DNA of 64,000 nt from Nitrospirota bacterium (GTDB lineage Bacteria > Nitrospirota > Nitrospiria > SBBL01 > JAADHI01). Each line of letters begins with the position of its first letter. The first letter of the stretch is position 1. The DNA is taken from positions 147,285 to 211,284 of the forward strand of contig JAJDBW010000061.1 in NCBI GenBank assembly GCA_029261155.1. Direction: 5' to 3'. Below, piece after piece: positions 55,637 to 63,878 of the stretch. The notes beneath the pieces were generated by a model. It was not told the origin of the DNA. It ran no database searches and saw only the letters and a program-made list of their open reading frames with translations. The position numbers and the translations under genes were made by a program.

Positions 55637-56171
55637 AATTGGGCTTAAGTACCGTATCCTGCCGGAGGGAGATCCGCTGAAAGGGCTGTACCTCCGCTGG
55701 GCCGTATTGCTTTCTCTCTTTGGCGTCATCGGCCTTCTGGGCTGGGGGCGCTATAACCGAGAGGTTCGGGCGCAGGAACCGAAGGCCCTTCTAAAAATCT
55801 CCTCGGGCTCAGACCTTCGGGTAATTGGAAGAATCGAAGGAGGCAGCTTGGTGAGAGGATCGGAAGGGAAGCCATTTGAATTCACACTCTCGGGCGAGGG
55901 AGAACAGGTTTCCGTAAATTTTATGGGCGAAGATCAAGACACCTTGAGGGAGTTAAAAACCATCGTTGTGATCGGAAGTTGGGATGGCGAAAACCGCCAT
56001 TTTAAAGCCAAGGAAATCGCGTTGATCCCCAATTATGACTTTATCACCTGGGCTTATTTGACCTCCTTGATCCCTTTGGCCTTCTTTATCTTTCGTATGG
56101 AAAGAAAGGTCGCATTGCTGTATATTATGATCAAGGAAGAAAAGGCCTATCAAAGGGAGAATTTAAGCTAA
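55620..56171 (+). CDS. CcmE-like OB-fold protein with CcmD-like C-terminal helix
   Basis: A protein of up to 183 residues at the place of ccmD. An N-terminal helix (YLRWAVLLSLFGVIGLLGW) leads to a beta-rich domain resembling CcmE (LRVIGRIEGGSLVRGSEGKP, FTLSGEGEQVSVNFMGED, VIGSWDGENRHFKAKEIAL). At the haem-histidine position (AKHDENY in CcmE) it reads IPNYDF, so haem attachment is unlikely. The C terminus (FITWAYLTSLIPLAFFIFRM then ERKVALL) looks like CcmD: one helix followed by basic residues. Start alternatives are GTG at 55620 and a CTG at 55677 preceded by GGAGG. Confidence 0.7.
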   Translation: MRSVCEIGLKYRILPEGDPLKGLYLRWAVLLSLFGVIGLLGWGRYNREVRAQEPKALLKISSGSDLRVIGRIEGGSLVRGSEGKPFEFTLSGEGEQVSVNFMGEDQDTLRELKTIVVIGSWDGENRHFKAKEIALIPNYDFITWAYLTSLIPLAFFIFRMERKVALLYIMIKEEKAYQRENLS

Positions 56172-56623
56172 TGGCAGGTAAAAAGTTTGGCATCATATTC
56201 AGCGTCCTAATTGTCGTGGGCGGTTTAGGATACCTCGCCTTTGGACGCTTCGGAGAAAACCTGGTTTACTTCGTGACCCCCTCAGAAGTAGTAACTTTTG
56301 GGTCCGATCGCTATGGGAAGAAAATCCGTGTCGCCGGCATGGTCGTCGAGGCCAGCATGAAAGTTATCCCGGAAACCCTGAAGATTCGCTTCGACTTAAC
56401 CGACGGAGATAAAACCATCCCCGTCGCCTTCGAAGGCGTTCCGCCCGATTTGTTTAAAGAAGGAAAAGGGGCTGTGGTTGAGGGCTATTGGGACGGAGAC
56501 CAAGTTCTCCATTCCCATATGATTATGGCGAAACACGAAGAGGATTACATGCCCATCGAAATGAAACAGGCCGGCGTAAAACTCCCGACAAAAGGCTTGA
56601 TTAAAACACTGAAGGTGGATTAG
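56171..56623 (+). CDS. ccmE: Haem chaperone CcmE
   Basis: A 150-residue membrane-anchored OB-fold protein that binds haem covalently and passes it to CcmF. The anchor is FGIIFSVLIVVGGLGYLAFG. VRVAGMVVEAS-type strands (KIRVAGMVVEASMKVIPE) and VAFEGVPPDLFKEGKGAVVEGYW follow. The haem-attaching histidine is in MAKHEEDYMP near residue 130. Its ATG overlaps the stop of the upstream gene. Confidence 0.94.
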   Translation: MAGKKFGIIFSVLIVVGGLGYLAFGRFGENLVYFVTPSEVVTFGSDRYGKKIRVAGMVVEASMKVIPETLKIRFDLTDGDKTIPVAFEGVPPDLFKEGKGAVVEGYWDGDQVLHSHMIMAKHEEDYMPIEMKQAGVKLPTKGLIKTLKVD

Positions 56624-56723
56624 CCTGTGACGATCATGTTAAGCTTTTTTGCTCAAGCGGATTTATCCATGAATTCTTCCCGCGACGAAACAAAGGCGCA
56701 AGTCAATATAAGGACTCGAATCG

Positions 56724-58742
56724 ATGCTTGTTGAGCTGGGACATTTTTCTGTCGTCATCGCGCTGGTGCTGTCTTTTGCTGGCATTATTACTCCCCTAAT
56801 CGGCTTAAAGACGCGAAATGCCACCTGGGTTGTGGTCGGTCGCCGTGCCGTTCTCTCGACCTTCGTTCTCATTACCATCGGCATGTTCATCTTGATTTAT
56901 TCCTACCTTGTCGAAGACTATTCCGTTAAATATATCTATGCGACCTCCAATAGCAAACTCCCCATTTTTTATAAGGTAGCGGGACTTTGGGGCGGCCACG
57001 AGGGCTCGCTCCTTCTCTGGGCCTGGATTTTATCGCTCTATTGCGCCCTAGCGACCTTGATCCACTGGAAATCCCAACCCGTGGTGATGCCCTATCTGAT
57101 TTTGATCGAGTCCATCGTCCTCACTGGATTTTTAATGCTGATCCTCTTTTTATCGAATCCTTTCGAACGCATTTTCCCCGTACCGCTCGATGGAAAAGAC
57201 CTTAATCCCCTACTGCAAGATCCGGCCATGGTGGTCCATCCGCCCCTGCTCTACTTGGGTTATGTCGGACTATCTATTCCTTTTTCATTTGCCATGGCCG
57301 CGCTGTTCTCCGGACGCTTGGGCGAGGAATGGCTCAAGGCAACCCAGCGATGGACGATTTTCGCTTGGCTCTGCCTGACCTGCGGCATTCTCATGGGGGG
57401 CTACTGGGCCTATTATGAGCTAGGCTGGGGCGGCTACTGGGGCTGGGACCCAGTCGAAAACGCGGCCTTCATGCCTTGGCTCGTTGCGACCGCTTTTCTT
57501 CACTCGACGATGGTGCAGGAAAAACGCAAGATGTTTAAGGTCTGGAATCTCTTCTTAATTATCTTAGCCTTCTCGCTATCGCTCATCGGTACCTTTTTGG
57601 TCCGAAGCGGCATCCTTTCTTCCGTCCACTCCTTTGCCGCCGATCCCGGACGAGGCGTCTTTATTCTCGGCTTTGTCACCTTTATGCTGGTGCTTTCTTT
57701 CGGGACGCTTATGATTCGCGCTCCAAAGCTCAGGAGCCAAATTAAGATGGATTCTATGGTCTCTCGTGAATCGGCCTTTCTCTTCAACAACTTGTTCTTT
57801 CTGGTTGCCTTGGCCACGGTCTTTGTCGGCACCCTTTATCCCCTGGCGATGGAAGTCTTGGAATTTCAAAAGGTGTCAGTCGGCGCCCCCTATTACAATG
57901 CCGTGTTTATGCCCGTAGCCTTAGGCCTGATCTTTTTAATGGGGGTCGGGCCTTATATCCCATGGCGGAAATCCAGCTCCGAAAATCTAAAAAAACTCTT
58001 CGTTATTCCCATGCTTTTCTCCCTGGGCATGACGGGTCTTTTCTTCGTTGCTGGGGTACGAAAACCTTATGCCTTGGCCGGTTTGGCCGTGGTCTTCTTC
58101 GTCCTGGCCGCCATTTTTCTCGATTTTAATAAGCTGGCATCATTTTGGGCAAAACGTGAAAAGTCAAACCGCTTCCAAGGATTTTTTTCCGCTTATCGAA
58201 ACAACCCCCGACGGATCACCGGCATTATTATTCATATCGGCGTGCTGGTCATGGTCGTCGGCATCATCTTTTCGTCGATGTATCAAACCGAAAAAATCCT
58301 AATTATGAAACCGGGGGAAGAGGTTAATCTTCAAGCCTTCCAGTTGAGAATGGCCAACCTCTATGGCGTGAAAGGTGTAAACTGGACCGGACAGGAAGCG
58401 CTCTTCGATGTCTACAAAGAGGGACAGATTATCACACAGATGCATCCGCAAAAACGTTTTTACACGGTATCGCAAACGCCCACGACCGAGACGGCCATTT
58501 ATCAAACCAAGATGGGGCATTTGTTCGTCACCATTCCCGAGGTGGCCCCTGACGGCAGCTGGGCCCGCGTCCGGATCCTCCACAATCCCCTTGTCCTTTG
58601 GGTGTGGTACGGTGGCGGCATCATGGCCATCGGTGCCTTCATGAATATTTTTAGGAGAGTACGCAAGAATCGTATGCCGGTTACCGATCCGGCCGGGATG
58701 GTCCCCGAGGTCTCCGCCAACATTCCTCAGCCGACCAGGTAG
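56724..58742 (+). CDS. ccmF: Cytochrome c haem lyase subunit CcmF
   Basis: A 672-residue membrane protein with about 15 helices. The WWD-type haem-handling motif is LGWGGYWGWDPVENAAFMPW near residue 240. HEGSLLLWAWILS holds another conserved histidine. The C-terminal periplasmic domain contains VKGVNWTGQEALFDVYKEG. With CcmH-type thiol proteins it attaches haem to apocytochromes. Typical length. Confidence 0.95.
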   Translation: MLVELGHFSVVIALVLSFAGIITPLIGLKTRNATWVVVGRRAVLSTFVLITIGMFILIYSYLVEDYSVKYIYATSNSKLPIFYKVAGLWGGHEGSLLLWAWILSLYCALATLIHWKSQPVVMPYLILIESIVLTGFLMLILFLSNPFERIFPVPLDGKDLNPLLQDPAMVVHPPLLYLGYVGLSIPFSFAMAALFSGRLGEEWLKATQRWTIFAWLCLTCGILMGGYWAYYELGWGGYWGWDPVENAAFMPWLVATAFLHSTMVQEKRKMFKVWNLFLIILAFSLSLIGTFLVRSGILSSVHSFAADPGRGVFILGFVTFMLVLSFGTLMIRAPKLRSQIKMDSMVSRESAFLFNNLFFLVALATVFVGTLYPLAMEVLEFQKVSVGAPYYNAVFMPVALGLIFLMGVGPYIPWRKSSSENLKKLFVIPMLFSLGMTGLFFVAGVRKPYALAGLAVVFFVLAAIFLDFNKLASFWAKREKSNRFQGFFSAYRNNPRRITGIIIHIGVLVMVVGIIFSSMYQTEKILIMKPGEEVNLQAFQLRMANLYGVKGVNWTGQEALFDVYKEGQIITQMHPQKRFYTVSQTPTTETAIYQTKMGHLFVTIPEVAPDGSWARVRILHNPLVLWVWYGGGIMAIGAFMNIFRRVRKNRMPVTDPAGMVPEVSANIPQPTR

Positions 58743-58744
58743 AA

Positions 58745-59296
58745 ATGAAACGGTTTGAAACTTGGCATATTTTCCTGCTTGCCGGTCTCCTTGCTTTAGT
58801 CGTCCTTTTTTATAAAGGACTCTGGGGCGACCCCACCGCCCTTCCTCCTGTCATTATCAGCAAACCCGCGCCGGACATCACCGCACCCGCCCTGCTCGAA
58901 GCGAAAAATATCAGCCTTAAAGCACACCTGGGAAAGGTTGTTGTCCTCAATTTTTGGGCCTCATGGTGCCTGGAATGCAAAGAAGAACATCGCTTTCTTT
59001 TGGCCATTCAAAAGCGCTTTGAAAATAATCCCGACTTTGTGATGTACGGGGTCAATTATCAAGACCAGGAAAAACTCGCCAAGGAATACTTACAAATACA
59101 CGGCAATAATTTTGAGCACATGGTCGACGAAAAAGGAAAGATCTCGATCGACTATGGGGTCTACGGTGTACCCGAAACCTTTGTTATCGACCGTAAAGGC
59201 ATCATCCGCCACAAACAAATCGGGCCCGTTTTCGGCGACGTCTATTCGAACATTGTCGAAAATGTCATAGAACCCCTTCTAAACGAACCGGCATAA
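58745..59296 (+). CDS. ccmG: Thiol:disulfide oxidoreductase CcmG/DsbE
   Basis: A 183-residue membrane-anchored thioredoxin-fold protein that reduces apocytochrome c cysteines. The anchor is HIFLLAGLLALVVLFYKGLW. The active site is WASWCLECKEEH (CLEC). The CcmG-specific GVYGVPETFVIDRKG loop with cis-proline is present. It starts 2 bases after the ccmF stop. Confidence 0.93.
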   Translation: MKRFETWHIFLLAGLLALVVLFYKGLWGDPTALPPVIISKPAPDITAPALLEAKNISLKAHLGKVVVLNFWASWCLECKEEHRFLLAIQKRFENNPDFVMYGVNYQDQEKLAKEYLQIHGNNFEHMVDEKGKISIDYGVYGVPETFVIDRKGIIRHKQIGPVFGDVYSNIVENVIEPLLNEPA

Positions 59297-59301
59297 CGAT
59301 C

Positions 59302-59772
59302 ATGGCGCAATCTAAATTTTTCATACTTATCGTATTTTTCTTCGTGATGTCTGTGGCCATGGCCCAGGCCATGGATGAAGACCTACTACAAGAAAAAACG
59401 AAAGAGGTTTCAAAAACCCTTCGTTGCGCGGTCTGCCAATCGGAGTCGATTTGGGAGTCGAATGCCACCCTCGCAATTCAGATGCGCGATATTATCCGCG
59501 AACGCCTGATCGAAGGAGAAAGCCCGGACGAAATACGGGCCTACTTCATCAGCCGCTATGGAGACTATATCGTCTTTAAACCGAGGTTTAGAGGCATCAA
59601 TATCTTGCTCTGGGGCGGCCCCTTCCTTCTCTTAGCCATCGGGGCTTTTTTCCTGCATCGCAATCTTCGAAAATGGACCACCCAATCGACACAAACGGGA
59701 CCGGAACACCTGAACCCAATTGACGAAAAACAGCGCAAACGAATCGAGGCCGAACTCCGCTCGCTAAAATAG
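59302..59772 (+). CDS. ccmH: Cytochrome c maturation protein CcmH/CcmL
   Basis: A 156-residue protein with signal peptide (FILIVFFFVMSVAMAQAM), the redox motif LRCAVCQSESIWES (LRCxxCQ), the three-helix domain ending YFISRYGDYIVFKPRF, and a C-terminal membrane helix (ILLWGGPFLLLAIGAFFL). It handles apocytochrome thiols with CcmG. It is the short CcmH form; the TPR half is encoded separately as the next gene. Confidence 0.93.
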   Translation: MAQSKFFILIVFFFVMSVAMAQAMDEDLLQEKTKEVSKTLRCAVCQSESIWESNATLAIQMRDIIRERLIEGESPDEIRAYFISRYGDYIVFKPRFRGINILLWGGPFLLLAIGAFFLHRNLRKWTTQSTQTGPEHLNPIDEKQRKRIEAELRSLK

Positions 59773-59848
59773 GATTTATTAGAAGTAACCCAGACTTATA
59801 TTTTAAGAACGCAATTTTAACGCGCCCTACTTCCGGGAGATTGAATTC

Positions 59849-60784
59849 ATGTTCCCTTTTTTTGTGACTACTTTATTGATCATTGTCATCGGCGCCCTCG
59901 TCTTTCCGTTTTTACGCCGGAATAACGCGACCCTCTTCGTCGGGCAAGACCCCTCGCTCGACGAAGAGGCCGTCAACCTCCAAATCGAGCGAAGCACGCT
60001 TGCGTCCTCGCTCTCCGAACTGGATGTCGACTTCGAACAAGGCAAGGTTAACCCCGCTGATTTCGAAAACCAAAAGCTTGACCTCGAACATCGTTTGCTT
60101 GAAGTACTCGACCGCCTTGAGACCCTAGGACACACTCCATTGCCAAAAAAAAAGAAGAAGAAAGAACGATCCGACAAGAAGATCTCCAAGGGCATGGATT
60201 GGATCCCCATGGCAACGATGGCCCTCCTCGTTGTTGGTGGATCGACAGGCCTCTACCAATTGGTGCACTGGAAATTCGAACAACAGACCTTCGCAGCGGA
60301 TACCCAAGGCGGTGTCGCGGCCTCTGCGCCCATCAACCCGGCTGAGATGGTGGCCCGCCTGGAAAAACGTCTCAAAGAAGACCCGGACGACCTGCAAGGA
60401 CAAATGATGATCGGCCGCTCCTATATCGCAATGCAACGCTGGGATGAAGCGAAAATCGCCTTTACAAAAGTGCTTGAACTCGATCCAAGAAACTACACGG
60501 CTCACTATCGTCTCGGAGAAATTGTTTTAAGCAACCCTGTAACCGGGACTCCGGAAGAATCTGAAGAAGCCCTTGCGCATTTCGACAAGGCCCTGATCAG
60601 CGTTCCACAAGATGCGAGCATCCTTTGGGCAAAAGGCATCGCACTCCTTCAGTTGGGGCGATTTTTCGAAGCCGATGAAGTGTGGACGGAAGCCTATCAA
60701 TATATTCCACGCGAAACGGAAGAATCGGAGATGGTTCGGAAGTCCTTGGAGGATCTTCGTGCCGGACGGATACCGTCTTCATAA
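59849..60784 (+). CDS. ccmI: CcmI/CycH-type TPR protein
   Basis: A 311-residue apocytochrome chaperone-like protein. The N-terminal helix is FFVTTLLIIVIGALVFPFL. A cytoplasmic coiled segment includes LASSLSELDVDFEQGKVNPADF, typical of CcmI, and a lysine-rich stretch (PKKKKKKERSDKK). A second helix (MATMALLVVGGSTGLYQLV) leads to periplasmic TPRs (MMIGRSYIAMQRWDEAKIAFTKVLELDPRN). It completes the split CcmH pair. Confidence 0.9.
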   Translation: MFPFFVTTLLIIVIGALVFPFLRRNNATLFVGQDPSLDEEAVNLQIERSTLASSLSELDVDFEQGKVNPADFENQKLDLEHRLLEVLDRLETLGHTPLPKKKKKKERSDKKISKGMDWIPMATMALLVVGGSTGLYQLVHWKFEQQTFAADTQGGVAASAPINPAEMVARLEKRLKEDPDDLQGQMMIGRSYIAMQRWDEAKIAFTKVLELDPRNYTAHYRLGEIVLSNPVTGTPEESEEALAHFDKALISVPQDASILWAKGIALLQLGRFFEADEVWTEAYQYIPRETEESEMVRKSLEDLRAGRIPSS

Positions 60785-60795
60785 AAATACGATCA

Positions 60796-61413
60796 ATGAT
60801 GAATCCGTGTAATAAGCCCTTATCGTTTAAATCATCCAAAACCACAGGCCCATTTTGGGTGCGAACGCGGCGTGTTTTTTTAATCGCTTTGTCCTCCTTT
60901 CTTCTATTGGAATCCGCTTGTTCCAAAAAAGAAGACACGGCCACAGACACCGTTGATCCCTTGCTAAAATCCGGGGTCGAAGTCGGAAATCTGGCGCCTA
61001 ATTTTCTAATCAAAAACCTACAAGGTGGTGAAACCACCCTCTCGGAATTTAAAGGGAAAGTGGTCATGATTAATTTCTGGGCGACCTGGTGCGGACCCTG
61101 CAAAGCCGAAATGCCCTCGATGGAAGCGCTCTATCAAAACTATGCGCGAAAAGATTTTGAGATCTTGGCCGTATCCATCGACATGGTCGAAGACGCGCCG
61201 GTCGCCGCCTTTATCGAAGATTTATCCTTAAGCTTTCCCGTATTATTGGACAATGACCTCGAGGTTAATTCGCTTTATCAGGTACGGGTGGTGCCCACCA
61301 GCATCCTTGTGGACAGAAAAGGCGTCATCTCCTATCGTCTACTCGGCGCGAAAGACTGGGATGATCCCGATGCCATCCTCTTCGTCGATAATTTGATCAA
61401 GGCAAAGATATGA
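60796..61413 (+). CDS. tlpA: TlpA-family thioredoxin lipoprotein
   Basis: A 205-residue exported thioredoxin. A basic start and hydrophobic core end in a lipobox-like LLLESAC, which would anchor it at the membrane. The active site is WATWCGPCKAEMPSM, followed by VVPTSILVDRKG with cis-proline. A role as extra reductant for cytochrome maturation, fed by the CcdA-type gene next to it, is inferred from position. The start is not marked by a strong ribosome-binding site; ATGs at 60796 and 60799 are equivalent. Confidence 0.88.
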   Translation: MMNPCNKPLSFKSSKTTGPFWVRTRRVFLIALSSFLLLESACSKKEDTATDTVDPLLKSGVEVGNLAPNFLIKNLQGGETTLSEFKGKVVMINFWATWCGPCKAEMPSMEALYQNYARKDFEILAVSIDMVEDAPVAAFIEDLSLSFPVLLDNDLEVNSLYQVRVVPTSILVDRKGVISYRLLGAKDWDDPDAILFVDNLIKAKI

Positions 61414-61483
61414 TAAACTATAGCCACTTTCGTTACGGGTCCTTATTGTACAAAAGAATGGCTTCATTCGTGAGAATCTAATC

Positions 61484-62227
61484 GTGCAACCTGTCGCAAA
61501 TATGTCCTATATGATTGCCTTCTCTGCGGGCTTCCTTTCCTTTATCTCGCCCTGCGTCTTACCGCTCGTCCCCTCCTATGTTTCTTATATCACCGGTCTC
61601 TCATTAGACGAATTAACCTCACCGGAGGGAAAAGCACGGGCGCGGGAAATCGCGACAAAAAATTCCCTTCTATTTATCCTCGGATTTTCGACGATTTTTA
61701 TCTTCTTCGGCGCCTCGGCCACCTTCATCGGCCAATTCTTTTTATCCAATCAAGCCATCATCCGCCAGATCGGCGGCGCGCTTATTATTTTTTTCGGCCT
61801 CTACATTATGGGTATTTTTAAATTATCTTTTTTAGCGCGCGACACCCGATTTCAATTTAAAAACAAACCGGCGGGCTTTCTTGGCTCTTACCTTATCGGC
61901 ATTGCCTTCGGCGCCGGATGGACACCTTGTGTCGGTCCCATCCTTGGATCGATCTTACTCTATGCCAGCACGACCGGCTCTGTCCTTATCGGCGTTCAAC
62001 TTTTGGCGGTCTATTCCTTGGGCCTTGGCCTTCCCCTCTTCCTATCTTCCCTCGGGGTTCAATCCTTTCTTTTTTATTTTAAGAAAACGGCACGCTACAT
62101 GTGGCTGGTTTCGGGTGCCAGCGGTGTTTTTCTGGTTGCGGTTGGCATCATGATCTTCACAAATTCCCTAACGCGCTTTACCTCCTTTCTAACACAGATT
62201 GGCTTTGGCTGGACCATCGGCCAGTAA
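61484..62227 (+). CDS. ccdA: CcdA-type cytochrome c biogenesis membrane protein
   Basis: A 247-residue membrane protein with six helices that carries electrons from cytoplasmic thioredoxin across the membrane. The redox cysteines lie in SPCVLPLVPSYVSYITG and GWTPCVGPILGS. The start is GTG at 61484 or ATG at 61502. It would reduce TlpA and CcmG encoded upstream. Confidence 0.92.
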   Translation: MQPVANMSYMIAFSAGFLSFISPCVLPLVPSYVSYITGLSLDELTSPEGKARAREIATKNSLLFILGFSTIFIFFGASATFIGQFFLSNQAIIRQIGGALIIFFGLYIMGIFKLSFLARDTRFQFKNKPAGFLGSYLIGIAFGAGWTPCVGPILGSILLYASTTGSVLIGVQLLAVYSLGLGLPLFLSSLGVQSFLFYFKKTARYMWLVSGASGVFLVAVGIMIFTNSLTRFTSFLTQIGFGWTIGQ

Positions 62228-62274
62228 GTCAAGCCAAGGGGTACTCGCCTATTTTTAAATCAAAACAAACGAAC

Positions 62275-63327
62275 ATGCGAACAAGCTATTTAGTAAGCCT
62301 GATCTTTATCGCCAGCCTCTCTGCCTTACAGAATTATAATGCCCGCGCGGAGACCTTCACCTTTCAAGATGTCGTAAAAAGAGAAACGCCATCCATCGTT
62401 AGCATTCGATCTTCCTCGGTCGCGAGAGGGGGGAACAGTCCTTTAAAAGATTTTTTCCGCTTAGGAAAACACCTCGATCCTGAAGTGAAAGAAGGAAGCC
62501 TTGGAACCGGCTTTATTATTCACGAATCGGGGCTCGTTTTAACGAACCACCATGTCATCGCCCCACCCCCTCACTTTAGAATCGTCGATGACATTGTGAT
62601 ACGACTTTCCGACCAACGAGAATTTTCTGCAGTGATCGTCGGCGCGGATAAAAAAATTGATGTCGCCCTGCTTCGGATCGAAGATGTTGACCTTTTACCT
62701 TCCGTACACTTAGGCAATTCAAATACCCTTGATGTCGGAGAATGGGTGTTGGCCATCGGCAACCCTTTTGGTATCGAACCTTCGCTCAGCGTCGGCATCC
62801 TCAGCGGAACCGGGCGCATCTTAGGTTCCGGGCCTTACGATCAATTCATCCAAACCGATGCCATGATTCACGCAGGCAACACGGGCGGTCCTTTATATAA
62901 TTTAAAGGGTGAAGTGATCGGCATGAATACCACGGTCAACATGCCCGATATCGGCATCGGCTTTGCCATCCCCATCAACATGATCAAAAAGGCCTTACCC
63001 ATGCTGGCCCGAGACGGAAAGATCACACGGGGCTGGTTGGGGGTCATGGTTCAAAACTTAACGCGCGAATTGGCGCAGGCCTTTAATATTGTCGAAGGAA
63101 AAGGCGCCTTGGTCTCTGAAGTGATGCGGCTGAGCCCCGCCGAAAAAGCGGGGCTTATGCGTGGAGATGTGATCGTCGGTTTCGATGGAAAAGAAGTGGA
63201 CAAGATGCACGACCTCCCCACACTTGTGGCGGAGACCCCTGTCGGGAAAACCGTGGAATTAGAAGTTATTCGAAATGGAGAAGCGACCCAACTAAAAGTC
63301 GGCATCGAACGCTTGGAAGACGAATAA
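62275..63327 (+). CDS. HtrA-like protease homologue with Thr at the catalytic serine position
   Basis: A 350-residue exported trypsin-like protein with one PDZ domain. The signal peptide is TSYLVSLIFIASLSALQ, ending ARAE. The triad histidine is H93 (LTNHHVI), the aspartate D129 (KKIDVALLRI). The serine motif GNSGGPL reads GNTGGPL, with T203 (codon ACG at 62881-62883), so normal serine protease activity is not expected. The PDZ domain spans about 250-345 (VSEVMRLSPAEKAGLMRGDVI). A longer frame begins at 62101 inside ccdA, but the signal peptide starts at 62275. Chaperone or regulatory use is possible. Confidence 0.87.
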   Translation: MRTSYLVSLIFIASLSALQNYNARAETFTFQDVVKRETPSIVSIRSSSVARGGNSPLKDFFRLGKHLDPEVKEGSLGTGFIIHESGLVLTNHHVIAPPPHFRIVDDIVIRLSDQREFSAVIVGADKKIDVALLRIEDVDLLPSVHLGNSNTLDVGEWVLAIGNPFGIEPSLSVGILSGTGRILGSGPYDQFIQTDAMIHAGNTGGPLYNLKGEVIGMNTTVNMPDIGIGFAIPINMIKKALPMLARDGKITRGWLGVMVQNLTRELAQAFNIVEGKGALVSEVMRLSPAEKAGLMRGDVIVGFDGKEVDKMHDLPTLVAETPVGKTVELEVIRNGEATQLKVGIERLEDE

Positions 63328-63333
63328 AGGCGC

Positions 63334-63510
63334 CTACCGGCCCTTTTGGATCATCCAGCCAACCATAAAGATCACCATGCCCAATAAGGTAAACTTGAGC
63401 AAAAAACTCATGCTTTCGCTTTGCAATGCCGATACGATCAAGGCATCTAAAATCAGCAAAAGCCCCGCCGCCTGAACCGTCCGTCCAAAATAATAAATCA
63501 GCTTCATCAT
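63334..63510 (-). CDS. Small membrane protein
   Basis: A 58-residue protein with two hydrophobic spans (TVQAAGLLLILDALIVSAL and LLKFTLLGMVIFMVGWMIQ). The start MMKLIYYFG at 63510 is favoured over one at 63552, which adds a cysteine-rich stretch of different character. It is convergent with the HtrA-like gene, 6 bases away. No family recognised; the pattern suits a small inner-membrane protein. Confidence 0.55.
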   Translation of the reverse strand: MMKLIYYFGRTVQAAGLLLILDALIVSALQSESMSFLLKFTLLGMVIFMVGWMIQKGR

Positions 63511-63859
63511 CCATCCAAAAATTCGGGCTACGCTAACACACCACCGCCTCAAAAATCAATTTGTATACAGCATATTGTCTCTCTGAAAACATAAGACCGT
63601 TTTGAGCGAACTCTCGACCGAATCTAATCCATTCATATAAAAACCCACGGACAGGAGGCGGGCAAAGTATCTTAAGGAAATAACCGAGAGATTGGTCGGT
63701 TTGCAAAAAAGCGGAAAGAGTGGACATGTGGATGTCTAAAAAGGGTGGGGGCTTTGTGCACTATTCGCAAAAGACCTTCGTATGGGAAAAAGCGCATACA
63801 GGTCTACCGATTAAAATTTAGATCAAGCGAAGCTCCCACAACAAAACTTTTAGAAAATC
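63511..63859. other. Intergenic region before the gene at the right edge
   Basis: No gene with coding character was seen on either strand. It includes the left arm of a 19-base hairpin at its right end. Short open frames here have no ribosome-binding sites. Confidence 0.45.
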
Positions 63860-63878
63860 CTAAAAGTTTTGTTGTGGG
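63835..63878. repeat. Perfect 19-base hairpin at the 3' end of the edge gene
   Basis: CCCACAACAAAACTTTTAG at 63835-63853 is exactly complementary to CTAAAAGTTTTGTTGTGGG at 63860-63878, with a 6-base loop (AAAATC). On the minus strand the first arm includes the stop codon and last codons of the edge gene. No long T-run follows, so it is more a stable RNA hairpin or an element end than a standard terminator. Confidence 0.7.
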
